Below are positions 8,137-17,483 of a stretch of 64,000 nucleotides of DNA, piece after piece. The stretch lies in assembly GCF_003336875.1 (NCBI RefSeq), contig NZ_QGNJ01000005.1:124001-188000 (forward strand). The letters run 5' to 3'. This DNA is from Oleisolibacter albus (GTDB lineage: Bacteria > Pseudomonadota > Alphaproteobacteria > Azospirillales > Azospirillaceae). The notes beneath the pieces are model-generated. The model did no database searches. It was not told where the DNA came from and saw only the letters and a list, made by a program, of their open reading frames with translations. Positions within the stretch are counted from its first letter, which is position 1; each line of letters starts with the position of its first letter. Position numbers and translations under genes: made by a program.

Positions 8137-8805
8137 ATGGGTCCGCTGGATGTCGCCATTGCCCCCCTGCTCACCGGTTCACCGGGCATTCCCCTGGATG
8201 CGCCGTTGGCCCGAACCCGCCCCAGCCTGTCGGAAGGAAGCCGCCTGCGCCTCGCCATCCGCCAGTTGCGGGAGGCCGAAGCGCTGATCGCCCGGCAGCA
8301 GGCGCGGATCACCGAACTGGAGAAGCTGTCCACCACCGACGTGCTGACCGGCCTGTTGAACCGCCGCGGCTTCGCCGAGGCGTTCCAGCGTGTACTGGCC
8401 GACGCGCGCCGCAGCCAGCGCGGTGGCGCCCTGATCTTCGTCGATCTCGATGGATTCAAGGCCATCAATGACCGCAACGGCCACGCCTGCGGCGATGCCT
8501 ATCTGCAAAGGGCGGCCACGGTCCTGCGCGATCATGTCCGGGGACACGATCTGGTGGCGCGGCTGGGGGGAGACGAGTTCGCCGTGGTGCTGACCGGCAG
8601 CACCCCCGCCGCCGCGCGCTCCCGCGCCACCCATCTCGCCGCCCTGTTCCACGGCCGGACCTGCTGCTGGCAGGGCGAGGCCCTGCCATTGCGGGCCAGT
8701 TTCGGCCTCCAGCCCTTTGCGCCCGGTGACGCCGTCGACGCGGTTCTGGCGGCGGCCGACGCCGCCATGTACCGGATGAAGCAGGCCCGCCGGGCCATCG
8801 CCTGA
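8137..8805 (+). CDS. Small diguanylate cyclase (coiled coil plus GGDEF)
   Basis: A 222-residue protein. Residues about 30-65 form a likely coiled coil (LRLAIRQLREAEALIARQQA), followed by a GGDEF domain with intact RLGGDEFAVVL and an RxxD inhibitory site (RGHD) in front. It should make c-di-GMP with product feedback. There is no recognisable sensor or membrane segment, so the input must come through the first 60 residues or a partner. AGGAG lies seven bases before the ATG. Transcribed alone towards aspS. Confidence 0.88.
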   Translation: MGPLDVAIAPLLTGSPGIPLDAPLARTRPSLSEGSRLRLAIRQLREAEALIARQQARITELEKLSTTDVLTGLLNRRGFAEAFQRVLADARRSQRGGALIFVDLDGFKAINDRNGHACGDAYLQRAATVLRDHVRGHDLVARLGGDEFAVVLTGSTPAAARSRATHLAALFHGRTCCWQGEALPLRASFGLQPFAPGDAVDAVLAAADAAMYRMKQARRAIA

Positions 8806-8822
8806 TCCGGCCCGGCACAAGA

Positions 8823-8853
8823 AAACGCCGCCCGGATCGTCTCCGGGCGGCGT
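8823..8853 (-). terminator. Terminator between aspS and the cyclase gene
   Basis: Perfect 13-bp stem (AACGCCGCCCGGA / TCCGGGCGGCGTT) with a 5-base loop. Read on the minus strand it is followed by TTTTCTT, so it terminates aspS and may also stop the convergent cyclase transcript. Confidence 0.85.
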
Positions 8854-8879
8854 TCGTGCGTCCACCGGTACCCTTGCTG

Positions 8880-10682
8880 TCAGGCCGTGGCCTTCTTCGG
8901 CAGGTCGAGCTTGATATGCAGCTCTTTCAGCCGGTCCGGCGTGACCGTGTTCGGCGCCTGCATCAGCAGATCCTCGGCCCGCTGGTTCAGCGGGAAGACG
9001 ATGACCTCGCGGATGTTCGGCTCGTCGGCCAGCAGCATGACCATACGGTCGATGCCCGGGGCCGAGCCGCCGTGCGGCGGGGCGCCCAGCTTGAACGCCG
9101 ACAGCATGCCGCCGAACTTGGCCTCCAGCACCTCCGGCGGATAGCCGGCGATCTCGAAGGCCTTGTACATGATCTCCGGCATGTGGTTCCGGATGGCGCC
9201 CGACGACAGTTCCACGCCGTTGCAGACGATGTCGTACTGGTAGGCCTTGATGGTCAGCGGATCGCGGTTCAGCAGCGCGTCCAGACCGCCCTGGGGCATG
9301 CTGAACGGGTTGTGGCTGAAATCGACCTTCTTGCGCTCCTCGTCATACTCGAACATCGGGAAGTCGACGATCCAGCAGAACTCGAAGCGGTTCTTGTCGA
9401 TCAGATCCAGGCGGTTGGCGATCTCCGTGCGGGCCAGACCGGCCAGCTTGGCGGCCGGGCCGGCCTGATCGCAGACGAAGAACACGGCATCGCCGTCCTG
9501 GCAGCCGGTCAGGCCGCGCAAGGCCCCCTGGGCCGCCTCCGGCACGAACTTGGCGATGGGGCCGGCACCGGCGCCGTCCTTGAACAGGATGTAGCCGAGG
9601 CCTGGAGCGCCCAGGCCGCGGGCCCAGTCGTTGAGCTTGTCGAAGAAGCTGCGCGGCTGCTCGGCCACGGCCGGCACGCGGATGGCGCGCACCACCCCGC
9701 CCTTCTCCACCACGCCCTTGAAGGCCTTGAACTCCACATCGTCACGCGTGAACACGGACGTCACGTCGGTGATCAGCAGCGGGTTGCGCAGATCCGGCTT
9801 GTCGGAGCCGTATTTCAGCATCGCCTCGTCATAGGGGATGCGGACGAAGGGATAGGCGCTGACCGACTTCTTGGTGCCGGTGAAGCCGCTGAACTCCTCG
9901 AAGATGCCGTGGATCACCGGCTCGATGGCGGCGAACACGTCCTCCTGGGTGACGAAGCTCATCTCGAAGTCGAGCTGGTAGAACTCGCCCGGCGAGCGGT
10001 CGGCGCGGCTGTCCTCGTCACGGAAACAGGGGGCGATCTGGAAATAGCGGTCGAAGCCCGACACCATCAGCAGCTGCTTGAACTGCTGCGGCGCCTGGGG
10101 CAGCGCGTAGAACTTGCCGGGATGGTTGCGCGACGGCACCAGGAAGTCGCGCGCGCCCTCGGGGCTGCTGGCCGTCAGGATCGGGGTCTGGAACTCGACG
10201 AAGCCCTGCTCGATCATGCGGCGGCGGGCCGAGGCGATGACATGGCTGCGCAGCAGGATGTTGCGCTGCATCTTCTCGCGGCGCAGATCCAGGAAGCGGT
10301 AGCGCAGGCGGAACTCCTCGCCGGCATCCTGTTCGCTGTTGACCTGCAGCGGCAGCGGATCGGCGACCGACTGCACGGCCAGATCCTGCACCTGCACTTC
10401 GATATGGCCGGTCGGCAGCTTGTCGTTGATGGTCTCGGCCGTGCGCTTCACCACCTTGCCGGTCACGGTGATGACCGACTCCAGGCGCAGACCCTCGGCG
10501 GTCTTGAAGTGGGGACCGGAAATGTCCAGCACGCACTGGGTGATGCCGTAATGGTCCCGCAGGTCCACGAACAGCAGCTGCCCATGGTCGCGCTTGCGGT
10601 GAATCCAGCCGGACAGGCGGACGATCTCGCCGGCATTCTCCTGCCGGAGCTGGCCACAATTATGAGTGCGGTACTGGTGCAT
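8880..10682 (-). CDS. aspS: Aspartate--tRNA ligase
   Basis: A 600-residue bacterial class II synthetase that charges tRNA with aspartate. Order: N-terminal OB-fold anticodon-binding domain ([32 protein letters not shown]), catalytic core with motif 2 ([19 protein letters not shown], about residue 220), the GAD insertion (about 290-420), and motif 3 ([14 protein letters not shown], about 535). The ATG at 10682 gives the standard start; 32 upstream codons in frame have no similarity. Length is normal for the family. Confidence 0.97.
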   Translation of the reverse strand: MHQYRTHNCGQLRQENAGEIVRLSGWIHRKRDHGQLLFVDLRDHYGITQCVLDISGPHFKTAEGLRLESVITVTGKVVKRTAETINDKLPTGHIEVQVQDLAVQSVADPLPLQVNSEQDAGEEFRLRYRFLDLRREKMQRNILLRSHVIASARRRMIEQGFVEFQTPILTASSPEGARDFLVPSRNHPGKFYALPQAPQQFKQLLMVSGFDRYFQIAPCFRDEDSRADRSPGEFYQLDFEMSFVTQEDVFAAIEPVIHGIFEEFSGFTGTKKSVSAYPFVRIPYDEAMLKYGSDKPDLRNPLLITDVTSVFTRDDVEFKAFKGVVEKGGVVRAIRVPAVAEQPRSFFDKLNDWARGLGAPGLGYILFKDGAGAGPIAKFVPEAAQGALRGLTGCQDGDAVFFVCDQAGPAAKLAGLARTEIANRLDLIDKNRFEFCWIVDFPMFEYDEERKKVDFSHNPFSMPQGGLDALLNRDPLTIKAYQYDIVCNGVELSSGAIRNHMPEIMYKAFEIAGYPPEVLEAKFGGMLSAFKLGAPPHGGSAPGIDRMVMLLADEPNIREVIVFPLNQRAEDLLMQAPNTVTPDRLKELHIKLDLPKKATA

Positions 10683-10799
10683 CGTCGGGACCGATCTCGA
10701 GAAAAGGCAAGGTGGCCCGCGGTCCTCCGACCGCAGGCAATGGTGCGCAACACCGCACGGAACCGCCGATCTTGTCAAGGTGCCGCTGGCGCAGCGATT

Positions 10800-11555
10800 T
10801 CATACCTCGTCGCGCCAGCGGGCGATGATGCGGGCCAGCGTGCCGTCCTGGCGGATCATCTCCAGGCCCTGGGCGAGGCGTGCCGCCTTCTCCTCCCGCC
10901 CCCGTGGCAGTGCGATGTAGCGGGGGACTTCGGCCAGCACCGTGGGCAGGAAACGGATACGGTCGCCGAGTCCCTCCCGCCGGGCCACCCAGGCCAGGGC
11001 CACGCGATCCCCCACCACCGCATCGACCCCGCCGGTCACCAGCTTGCGCAGCGACTGGGCGACGGAAACGGACTCCTCGCGGGTGAAGCCTCTGGCCGCA
11101 TCGAAATCCGGCGTATAAAGAAAACCGCGCACGGTGCCCACGGTGCGCCCATGCAGGCTGTCGAGTCCGCTGAAGACGAGGCGGCTCTCCTTCGGGACCG
11201 CCAGCACCGTCTGGCCGGTCCGGAAGGGACCGACCATCAGATACCGCTCGAACCGGGCCGGAACACCGACCATCTGCACCACGACATCGGCGTCGCCACG
11301 ATCAAGAGCAGCCAGGACCCGCGGCCAGGGCAGGGTCCGGAATTCCCAGTCGACCCCGATCCGGCCCAATATGGCCTGCACGATCTCCAGATCCATGCCG
11401 GAGAAGCGATCACCATCGCGGAAATTATAGGGCGGGAAGGTATCGTCGAAATAGACGGACCAGCGCTCCCGCGCCAATGTCCGCCGCCCCATCAGCAGTC
11501 CGCCGCAAAGGGCGGCCAGACCACCCAGGACACGCCGCCGCCTTACGTCGCTCAT
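10800..11555 (-). CDS. Periplasmic solute-binding protein, amino-acid type (PBP_like/SBP_bac_3)
   Basis: A 251-residue exported protein. The start MSDVRRRRVLGGLAALCGGL has an arginine-rich n-region ahead of a hydrophobic segment; RRRRVLGG resembles a weak Tat-like signal. The mature part opens with WSVYFDDTFPPYNFRDGDRFSGMDLEI, the ligand-pocket start of family 3 binding proteins, and keeps the hinge region VGTVRGFLY. No permease or ATPase is adjacent, so it may be an orphan binding protein or sensor. The start at 11555 keeps it clear of the divergent rnd gene; the frame is open further upstream without support. The ligand cannot be read from sequence. Confidence 0.78.
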   Translation of the reverse strand: MSDVRRRRVLGGLAALCGGLLMGRRTLARERWSVYFDDTFPPYNFRDGDRFSGMDLEIVQAILGRIGVDWEFRTLPWPRVLAALDRGDADVVVQMVGVPARFERYLMVGPFRTGQTVLAVPKESRLVFSGLDSLHGRTVGTVRGFLYTPDFDAARGFTREESVSVAQSLRKLVTGGVDAVVGDRVALAWVARREGLGDRIRFLPTVLAEVPRYIALPRGREEKAARLAQGLEMIRQDGTLARIIARWRDEV

Positions 11556-11578
11556 CCCCCCGCCACACTCCATCCGGC

Positions 11579-11606
11579 CTGACAACCCACCGCATACAGG
11601 TATAAC
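11579..11606 (+). promoter_or_regulatory. Putative sigma-70 promoter of rnd
   Basis: CTGACA at 11579-11584 and TATAAC at 11601-11606, each matching five of six consensus bases, with a 16-base spacer. It lies 88 bases before the rnd start in the divergent intergenic region. Confidence 0.5.
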
Positions 11607-11694
11607 TTTTCCGGCTTTTTTAGCAAAGCCGCTTGCCGCCCGTGTCGAGAGACCCTTGGTTCCCCGGCACCGGGTCGTGTATCTACGGGGAACC

Positions 11695-12849
11695 ATGACT
11701 CTGATCACCACCACCGACGCTCTCACCGCCTTCATCCGCAGCCTTCAGGGTGCCGACTACGTCACCGTCGACACCGAGTTCATGCGAGAGAAGACCTATT
11801 GGCCTCAGCTCTGCCTGGTCCAGGTGGCCGGCCCCGAGGCCGCCGCCGCCATCGACCCGCTGGCACCGGGCATGGACCTGACGCCGCTGTTCGAGCTGAT
11901 GGACGATCCGTCGGTGCTGAAGGTGTTCCATGCCGCCCGCCAGGATGTGGAGATCTTCTTCCACCTGACCGGCAAGATCCCCACGCCACTGTTCGATACC
12001 CAGGTGGCGGCCATGGTCTGCGGCTTCGGTGATTCCGTGGGCTATGAAACGCTGATCACCAAGCTGACCCCGGCCCGCATCGACAAATCCAGCCGCTTCA
12101 CCGACTGGTCGCAGCGCCCCCTGACCGACCGGCAGCTGCAATATGCGCTGTCGGATGTGACGCATCTGCGCCCGGCCTTCGAGAAGCTGCGCAAGCGCCT
12201 GGCCAAGACCGGGCGGGAACACTGGCTGACCGACGAGATGGCGGTTCTGACCGACCCGGCCACCTATACGCTGACGCCGGAGGATTCCTGGAAGCGGCTG
12301 AAGGTGCGCACGGAGAAGCCGCGGTTCCTGGCCATCCTCAAGGAGGTGGCGGCCTGGCGCGAGCGCGAGGCCCAGCGCAAGGATCTGCCGCGCCAGCGCG
12401 TGCTGCGCGACGAGGCACTGGTGGAGATCGCCGCCCACGCCCCGGCCACCCCGGACCAGCTGGCCCGCACCCGCGGCCTGGGCGAGAATCTGGCGCGCGG
12501 CCGCTATGGCACCGAGCTGCTGGCGACGGTGCAGACGGCCCTGGCCATTCCGGACAGCCAGCTGCCGCGCCCCGAGCCGCGGGTCGAGCCGGCACCGGGC
12601 ATCGCCCCCATCGTCGAGCTTCTGCGCGTGCTGCTGAAGATGGTCTGCGACGAGAGCGAGGTGGCCAGCCGGCTGGTGGCCAATGCCGCCGACCTGGAGG
12701 CCATCGCCGGTGACGATGAGGCCGATGTGCCGGCCCTGCGCGGCTGGCGGCGGGAGCTGTTCGGCGAAGCCGCCCTGCGGCTGAAGCAGGGCCAGCTGGC
12801 GCTGGCCATCGCCGGCAAGAAGGTCAAGCTGGTGGAACTGGGAAACTGA
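11695..12849 (+). CDS. rnd: Ribonuclease D
   Basis: A 384-residue 3'-5' exoribonuclease of the DEDDy class that trims tRNA 3' ends. Visible motifs: DTEFMRE (first Asp and Glu), HAARQDVEIF (second Asp) and QYALSDVTHL (Tyr and last Asp). The HRDC domain follows (about residues 205-285), and a variable C-terminal region ends the protein. The ATG at 11695 directly follows GGGG; the frame opens 13 codons earlier. Converges on the amidotransferase gene. Confidence 0.94.
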   Translation: MTLITTTDALTAFIRSLQGADYVTVDTEFMREKTYWPQLCLVQVAGPEAAAAIDPLAPGMDLTPLFELMDDPSVLKVFHAARQDVEIFFHLTGKIPTPLFDTQVAAMVCGFGDSVGYETLITKLTPARIDKSSRFTDWSQRPLTDRQLQYALSDVTHLRPAFEKLRKRLAKTGREHWLTDEMAVLTDPATYTLTPEDSWKRLKVRTEKPRFLAILKEVAAWREREAQRKDLPRQRVLRDEALVEIAAHAPATPDQLARTRGLGENLARGRYGTELLATVQTALAIPDSQLPRPEPRVEPAPGIAPIVELLRVLLKMVCDESEVASRLVANAADLEAIAGDDEADVPALRGWRRELFGEAALRLKQGQLALAIAGKKVKLVELGN

Positions 12850-12893
12850 AGCCGGAGGCCGCCGGCATCCGGCGAGATGAGTCACTCACGACG

Positions 12894-13706
12894 TCACGGT
12901 CCGAAGGGGACCACCTCCACCCGGCCGGCCTCGGCGGTGAGGAAGCTGCCCTCCGGCACTTCCGTCCAGGTATTGGCATCCTCGTCCAGCGGCTCCGACA
13001 GCACCAGCACGCCGTCGCTGCCGCGGGCGAAGCGCACCGTGCCCTGGGAGCATTCGGCCACGCTGCCATGGGCCCAGTACAGGCTGGGCGACTTGCCGTC
13101 GCTGGACCAGCGCACGGCGTTGATGCGGCGCCCGTCGGTATAGGCTGCCGTCATGCGGAACGGTTCGCGCACCCCCTCCTCCCGCATCAGGCCGAGGATG
13201 GTGGCCAGCATGCGCCGGAATGCCCCCATGGGGTCGTCAGCCAGCCCGTCGCCCAGGGCCAGATAGAACAGGGCCTCGCTGTCGGTCGAGCCCTCCCGGT
13301 GCTTGTAGAGGCGTTTGTCGATGCGCCGCTCCACCCCCTGGCGCAGATCGGACCAGCCGCCGACCTGGCCATTGTGCATGAACAGCGACCGGTCATAGCG
13401 GAAGGGATGGCAGTTCAGCCGGGCCGTGGCCGGACCTGTGGAGGCACGCACATGGGCGAAGAACAGGGGGGAGCGGATCTGCTCTGCCAGGGAGCGCAGA
13501 TTGGCATCGTTCCAGGCCGGCATGGTGTCCCGGTAGAGGCCGGGGCGCGGCAGGTCGCCATACCAGCCCAGGCCGAACCCGTCGCCATTGGTGGGGGCGA
13601 CGCTGCGCTGGGCCGACAGGGACTGGCGGATCAGCGAATTGCACGGCTTGAACAGCAGCGTGTCCATGGCGATCGGTTCACCGCCATAGGCGAGCCACCG
13701 GCACAT
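12894..13706 (-). CDS. Class II glutamine amidotransferase-like protein
   Basis: A 270-residue Ntn-hydrolase of the YafJ/EgtC-like group. The protein starts Met-Cys-Arg-Trp-Leu-Ala-Tyr-Gly, so Cys2 becomes the N-terminal nucleophile after Met removal. NGDGFGLGWYGD and FAHVRASTGP are the glutamine-binding loops, and HPFRYDRSLFMHNGQVGG supplies the oxyanion-hole Asn-Gly. It probably hydrolyses glutamine or a gamma-glutamyl compound; no synthetase partner is adjacent. AAAGGA eight bases before the ATG at 13706 fixes the start. Confidence 0.87.
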   Translation of the reverse strand: MCRWLAYGGEPIAMDTLLFKPCNSLIRQSLSAQRSVAPTNGDGFGLGWYGDLPRPGLYRDTMPAWNDANLRSLAEQIRSPLFFAHVRASTGPATARLNCHPFRYDRSLFMHNGQVGGWSDLRQGVERRIDKRLYKHREGSTDSEALFYLALGDGLADDPMGAFRRMLATILGLMREEGVREPFRMTAAYTDGRRINAVRWSSDGKSPSLYWAHGSVAECSQGTVRFARGSDGVLVLSEPLDEDANTWTEVPEGSFLTAEAGRVEVVPFGP

Positions 13707-13926
13707 CGCATCATCCTTTCGCAACCCACATCGACCAAGCCAGCCTAGACAGGCTGATGTGGCGGAACAAGGGCGCAAGCAACAGCGGTCCCGGCTGCCC
13801 CGCATTGTCCTGCCCGGATCGTGCCCCGGCGCCCCCGCTCCTTTCCGGCCCTCCGGCACTTTCTCGCGGCTGAACTGTTGATCTTTGTGAAGCCGCCACA
13901 GCGCGGCTGTTGCAAAGGAGCAGATC

Positions 13927-14109
13927 ATGGCGAATGAAGACAAGATCCGCGGTCGCGGCCAGGAACTGAAGGGCGATGTGAAGCAAACGGCCGGCGACGC
14001 TCTGGGCAATGACGATCTCCGCCGTGAAGGTACGACCGACAAGGCCAAGGGCAAGGTCAACCAGGTCAAAGGGGACGTGAAGGACGCCATCGACGATCTG
14101 AAGCGCTGA
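13927..14109 (+). CDS. CsbD-family stress protein
   Basis: A 60-residue hydrophilic helical protein (MANEDKIRGRGQELKGDVKQ, then KAKGKVNQVKGDVKDAIDDL) with the repeated KGxVKxxxG pattern of CsbD. The family is induced by general stress in many bacteria; its molecular role is unknown. AAAGGAG precedes the ATG. The phospholipase D gene follows 10 bases later, so the two are probably co-transcribed. Confidence 0.92.
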   Translation: MANEDKIRGRGQELKGDVKQTAGDALGNDDLRREGTTDKAKGKVNQVKGDVKDAIDDLKR

Positions 14110-14119
14110 ACCGCCAGCC

Positions 14120-15610
14120 ATGGTGCTGACGGCAGAGACCGTTGGAGACAGCCTGCCCTCGCCCGGCCGCCTTTTGCGGCCGGGCGAAACCTGTTGGCGG
14201 CTGGAGCGGGCCGAGCGCATGGCGGTCATCGTCGATGCCGCCGATTACTTCGCCACCGTCCGCGACGCGCTATTGCAGGCCCGGCATCAGGTTCTGTTGA
14301 TCGCCTGGGACTTCGACACGCGGATCAAACTGGTTCCCGGTTCACCAAGGAATGGCATCCCACGGCGACTGGGGCCGTTCCTGACCTGGCTGGTGCGCCG
14401 TCGCCCCGACCTGCACATCCATGTGCTGAAATGGCGCCTGAGCGCGGTCAGCGGCGCCTGGAGGGGTATGCTTCCCCTGACGCTGTTGAACTGGCGCGGT
14501 GAATCCCGGCTGGAATACCGCTTGGCGGCCGACCATCCCCTCGGCGCCTGCCACCATCAGAAGATCGTCGTCATCGACGATGCCCTGGCCTTCTGCGGCG
14601 GGATCGACATGACGGCCGACCGCTGGGACACCCGCGCGCATCTTGATCAGGATCGTCGCCGCCGCCGCCCCAGCGGACTGCGCTATGAACCGTTCCACGA
14701 CATAACGGCCGCTGTGGACGGCGATGCGGCCCGGTCGTTGGGCGATCTGGCCCGCGGGCGCTGGCGCAGCGCCACCGGCGTTGATCTGCCGGTTCCACCA
14801 CCGGGACCGGACCTCTGGCCCCAGCGTCTGACACCGTTGCTGCGCCGGGTCGATGTCGGTATCGCCCGCACGCAGCCGGCCCATGACGGGCAGGACGCCG
14901 CACATGAAGTAGAGGCATTGTGGCTGGCGGCCATCGCCGGCGCCCGGCGCCGCATCTATATCGAATCCCAGTATTTCGCCTCCCGCCTGATCGCACGCGC
15001 GCTGCTCGACCGGCTGGCCGATCCGAACGGGCCGGAGATCGTGGTCATCAACCCGACCGACGCCCACGACTGGCTGGAGCAGCAGGCCATGGGGCGGGCA
15101 CGCGACCATATCCTGTCCGCCCTGCGCGCCGCGGACACCGGCGGCCGCTTCGCCATCTATGCGCCGGTGACAGCCCGGGGGCGGCGCATCTATGTGCATG
15201 CCAAATTGCTGATGGTGGATGACCGTATCCTCCGCATCGGCTCCTCCAACATCAACAACCGTTCCATGGGTCTGGACACCGAGTGCGATCTGGCGGTGGA
15301 ACCCGGTCCGACACAGGCCCTGACGACGGTGCGCCAGGGGCTGGTGGCGGAACATCTGGGCTGCATGCCCGAGGAGGTGGCGCGGCTGGAGGCGCAGACC
15401 GGATCGCTGGTCGCCAGCATCGAGCAGTTGCGCCAGAGGCCCGGCAGAACCCTGCGCCCGCTGGACGCAAAGCCGGTCACCGCCGCCGACGCCTTCGTCG
15501 TCGAGCGCGAACTGCTGGACCCGGAACGCCCGCGCTGGCCGTTCCAATCGCTGCTGCACCGGGTGGACTGGTCCTGGCTGCGGCATCACGGGCAGCGCCG
15601 TCCGCGCTGA
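14120..15610 (+). CDS. Phospholipase D/cardiolipin synthase-like protein
   Basis: A 496-residue protein with two HKD catalytic motifs: HHQKIVVIDD at about residues 147-156 and HAKLLMVDD at about 360-368, each followed by the usual GG/GSxN segment (FCGGIDMT, IGSSNINNRSMG). The PLD superfamily hydrolyses or transfers phosphodiesters. There is no N-terminal membrane anchor, unlike classical cardiolipin synthase ClsA, so it is closer to soluble PLD-like or ClsB/C-type proteins. The pairing with csbD suggests membrane remodelling under stress (inference). Confidence 0.88.
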   Translation: MVLTAETVGDSLPSPGRLLRPGETCWRLERAERMAVIVDAADYFATVRDALLQARHQVLLIAWDFDTRIKLVPGSPRNGIPRRLGPFLTWLVRRRPDLHIHVLKWRLSAVSGAWRGMLPLTLLNWRGESRLEYRLAADHPLGACHHQKIVVIDDALAFCGGIDMTADRWDTRAHLDQDRRRRRPSGLRYEPFHDITAAVDGDAARSLGDLARGRWRSATGVDLPVPPPGPDLWPQRLTPLLRRVDVGIARTQPAHDGQDAAHEVEALWLAAIAGARRRIYIESQYFASRLIARALLDRLADPNGPEIVVINPTDAHDWLEQQAMGRARDHILSALRAADTGGRFAIYAPVTARGRRIYVHAKLLMVDDRILRIGSSNINNRSMGLDTECDLAVEPGPTQALTTVRQGLVAEHLGCMPEEVARLEAQTGSLVASIEQLRQRPGRTLRPLDAKPVTAADAFVVERELLDPERPRWPFQSLLHRVDWSWLRHHGQRRPR

Positions 15611-15811
15611 TCCGGAACCCGGTTATGGCCCCGCCTGCCAGGGCAGCGCAGCAGACAGCGTGATTCTTCTGCAACACCGGGAGCAAATCCGGCAAAATTT
15701 GCCCACTTGATTAAGACCCCCTTCATCCATTCGGTGCATCTTACCTCGAAAAGGCAGGTAAACCCTTGTAGACTCGCGCTGCTTGGGCATCGCGACGTGG
15801 GAGCAGCACCC
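15611..15811 (+). promoter_or_regulatory. Regulatory region before the flagellar operon
   Basis: No gene. It holds a palindrome GGCAAA-A-TTTGCC (15691-15703), a CtrA-like TTAA-N7-TTCA (15711-15725, seven of eight bases of TTAA-N7-TTAA) and an inverted repeat TTACCT-N9-AGGTAA (15741-15761). No clear sigma-54 site was found. Class II flagellar operons in Caulobacter are CtrA-activated, so a CtrA site would make sense, but the match is imperfect. Confidence 0.4.
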
Positions 15812-17473
15812 GTGGAGTCGTTTCTGCAGACCTTGCGGAATCTCGGCACCGCCCGTCTGGCGGGCATCGGTGCCGCCGTTCTGGTGACGATCGGCATCAT
15901 CGGCTATGCCGCGTCGCAATGGTCGACGCCGGACATGGCGCTGCTTTACGGCGATCTCAGCCCGTCCGATGGCGGCGCCATCGTCCAGCAGCTGGAGCAG
16001 CAGCAGATCCCCTACCGGGCCAGCCCGGATGGCACCCGCATCGAAGTCCCCTCCGATCAGGTGGGGCGGCTGCGCATGGTGCTGGCCCAGCAGGGCATTC
16101 CCACCGGCGGCACGGTGGGCAACGAGATCTTCAACCAGCCGGAAAGTCTGGGCACCACGGCCTTCATGCAGAATGTGCAGCAGCTGCGGGCCAAGGAAGG
16201 CGAGCTGGTCAAATCCATCCAGACGCTGCAGCCGGTCATGACCGCCCGCGTACATCTGGTGCTGCCCAAGCGCGAGCTGTTCGCCCGCCAGTCCCAGACC
16301 GCCACCGCCAGCGTGCTGTTGAAGCTGCGGCCGGGCCATGCGCTGAAGAAGGAACAGGTGGTGGCGATCCAGACCCTGGTCGCCGCCGCCGTGCCACAGC
16401 TGGAGCCGGGCAACGTCTCCATCATCGACGACAAGGGCAATCTGCTGTCGCGCGGGCTGCAGGCCAATTCCGCCGAAGCGCTGGTGGCCAACGCCGAGGA
16501 AAAGCGGCTGCAGCGGGAACAGCAACTGACCCAGACCGTGGAAGAGCTGCTGGGCCGCACCGTGGGCCAGGGCCGGGTGCAGGCGCGCGTGTCGGTGGAG
16601 ATGGATTTCGATCGCATCACCACCAACAGCGAGATCTTCGATCCCGACAGCCAGGTGGTCCGCGGCACCCAGACCGTCAATGAAAGCAGCGAAGCCCAGA
16701 ACAAGGATGGCGTCGATCCCGTGACCGTGGCCAACAACCTGCCCACGGCCAACGCCGCCGCCAATGCCGCGACCGGCGGCTCCAATGAGAAGCGGAACCG
16801 CACCGAAGAGACCGTCAATTACGAGATCAACAAGACGGTCAAGGTGCATGAGCGCGAAACGGGGCAGGTCCGCCGCCTGTCGGTGGCCGTCCTGGTGGAT
16901 GGCAACTACACCCCGGGCAAGGACGGCGAACAGCCCACCTATCAGCCGCGCAACCAGCAGGATCTGGACCAGCTGCGCCGTCTGGTGGAATCCGCCATCG
17001 GCTTCGATGCCGCCCGCGGCGATACCGTCGAAGTCGTCAACATGCAGTTCTCCCGTCCCGACGACATCAGCGCCACCGACGACACCATCCTGGGGCTGGC
17101 CCGCGAGGATGTGGTGCGCATCGCCCAGACCATCATCCTGGCCATCGTCGTCATCCTGGTCATCGTCCTGATCATCAAGCCGCTGGTGGCCCGTGCCCTG
17201 GACAGGACGCCGCAGCTGGAAGACGAGGTCGATCTGCTGGCCGACGGCAGCGGGGCCATGCCACAGCTGGCCGGCCCTGGCGGCGGCGCCCTGGCCCGCG
17301 AACTGGCCATGGAAGCGGCCCAGGCCAACGAGGAGCTGGAGCAGATGATCGACATCAACCGCGTCGACGGCCGCGTCCGCGCCTCGTCGTTGCGCAAGGT
17401 CGGCGAGATCGTGGAGAAGCATCCCGAGGAAGCCGTCTCCATCATCCGCAACTGGCTCTACCAGGAAAGCTGA
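15812..17473 (+). CDS. fliF: Flagellar MS-ring protein FliF
   Basis: A 553-residue inner-membrane protein forming the MS ring of the flagellar basal body. It starts at GTG 15812 (preceded by GGGAG), giving VESFLQTLRNLGTARLAG. The first membrane helix is at about residues 18-38 and the second at about 438-457 (IAQTIILAIVVILVIVLIIK), with the periplasmic ring-building domains between (PDMALLYGDLSPSDGGAIVQ, TARVHLVLPKRELF). The cytoplasmic tail ends with the FliG-binding segment (DGRVRASSLRKVGEIVEKHP, NWLYQES). First gene of the flagellar operon; fliG does not follow it. Confidence 0.97.
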   Translation: MESFLQTLRNLGTARLAGIGAAVLVTIGIIGYAASQWSTPDMALLYGDLSPSDGGAIVQQLEQQQIPYRASPDGTRIEVPSDQVGRLRMVLAQQGIPTGGTVGNEIFNQPESLGTTAFMQNVQQLRAKEGELVKSIQTLQPVMTARVHLVLPKRELFARQSQTATASVLLKLRPGHALKKEQVVAIQTLVAAAVPQLEPGNVSIIDDKGNLLSRGLQANSAEALVANAEEKRLQREQQLTQTVEELLGRTVGQGRVQARVSVEMDFDRITTNSEIFDPDSQVVRGTQTVNESSEAQNKDGVDPVTVANNLPTANAAANAATGGSNEKRNRTEETVNYEINKTVKVHERETGQVRRLSVAVLVDGNYTPGKDGEQPTYQPRNQQDLDQLRRLVESAIGFDAARGDTVEVVNMQFSRPDDISATDDTILGLAREDVVRIAQTIILAIVVILVIVLIIKPLVARALDRTPQLEDEVDLLADGSGAMPQLAGPGGGALARELAMEAAQANEELEQMIDINRVDGRVRASSLRKVGEIVEKHPEEAVSIIRNWLYQES

Positions 17474-17483
17474 GGGGCCGGCC

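Noticed and set aside
8856-11582. Very long plus-strand reading frame opposite aspS and the solute-binding protein gene
   Set aside because: It is antisense to two confident genes, is His/Leu/Gly-rich in the manner of GC-rich shadow frames, and matches no family.
13764-13789. EcfG-type promoter for csbD
   Set aside because: GGAAC is present, but 17 bases later the sequence is CGGT, not CGTT.
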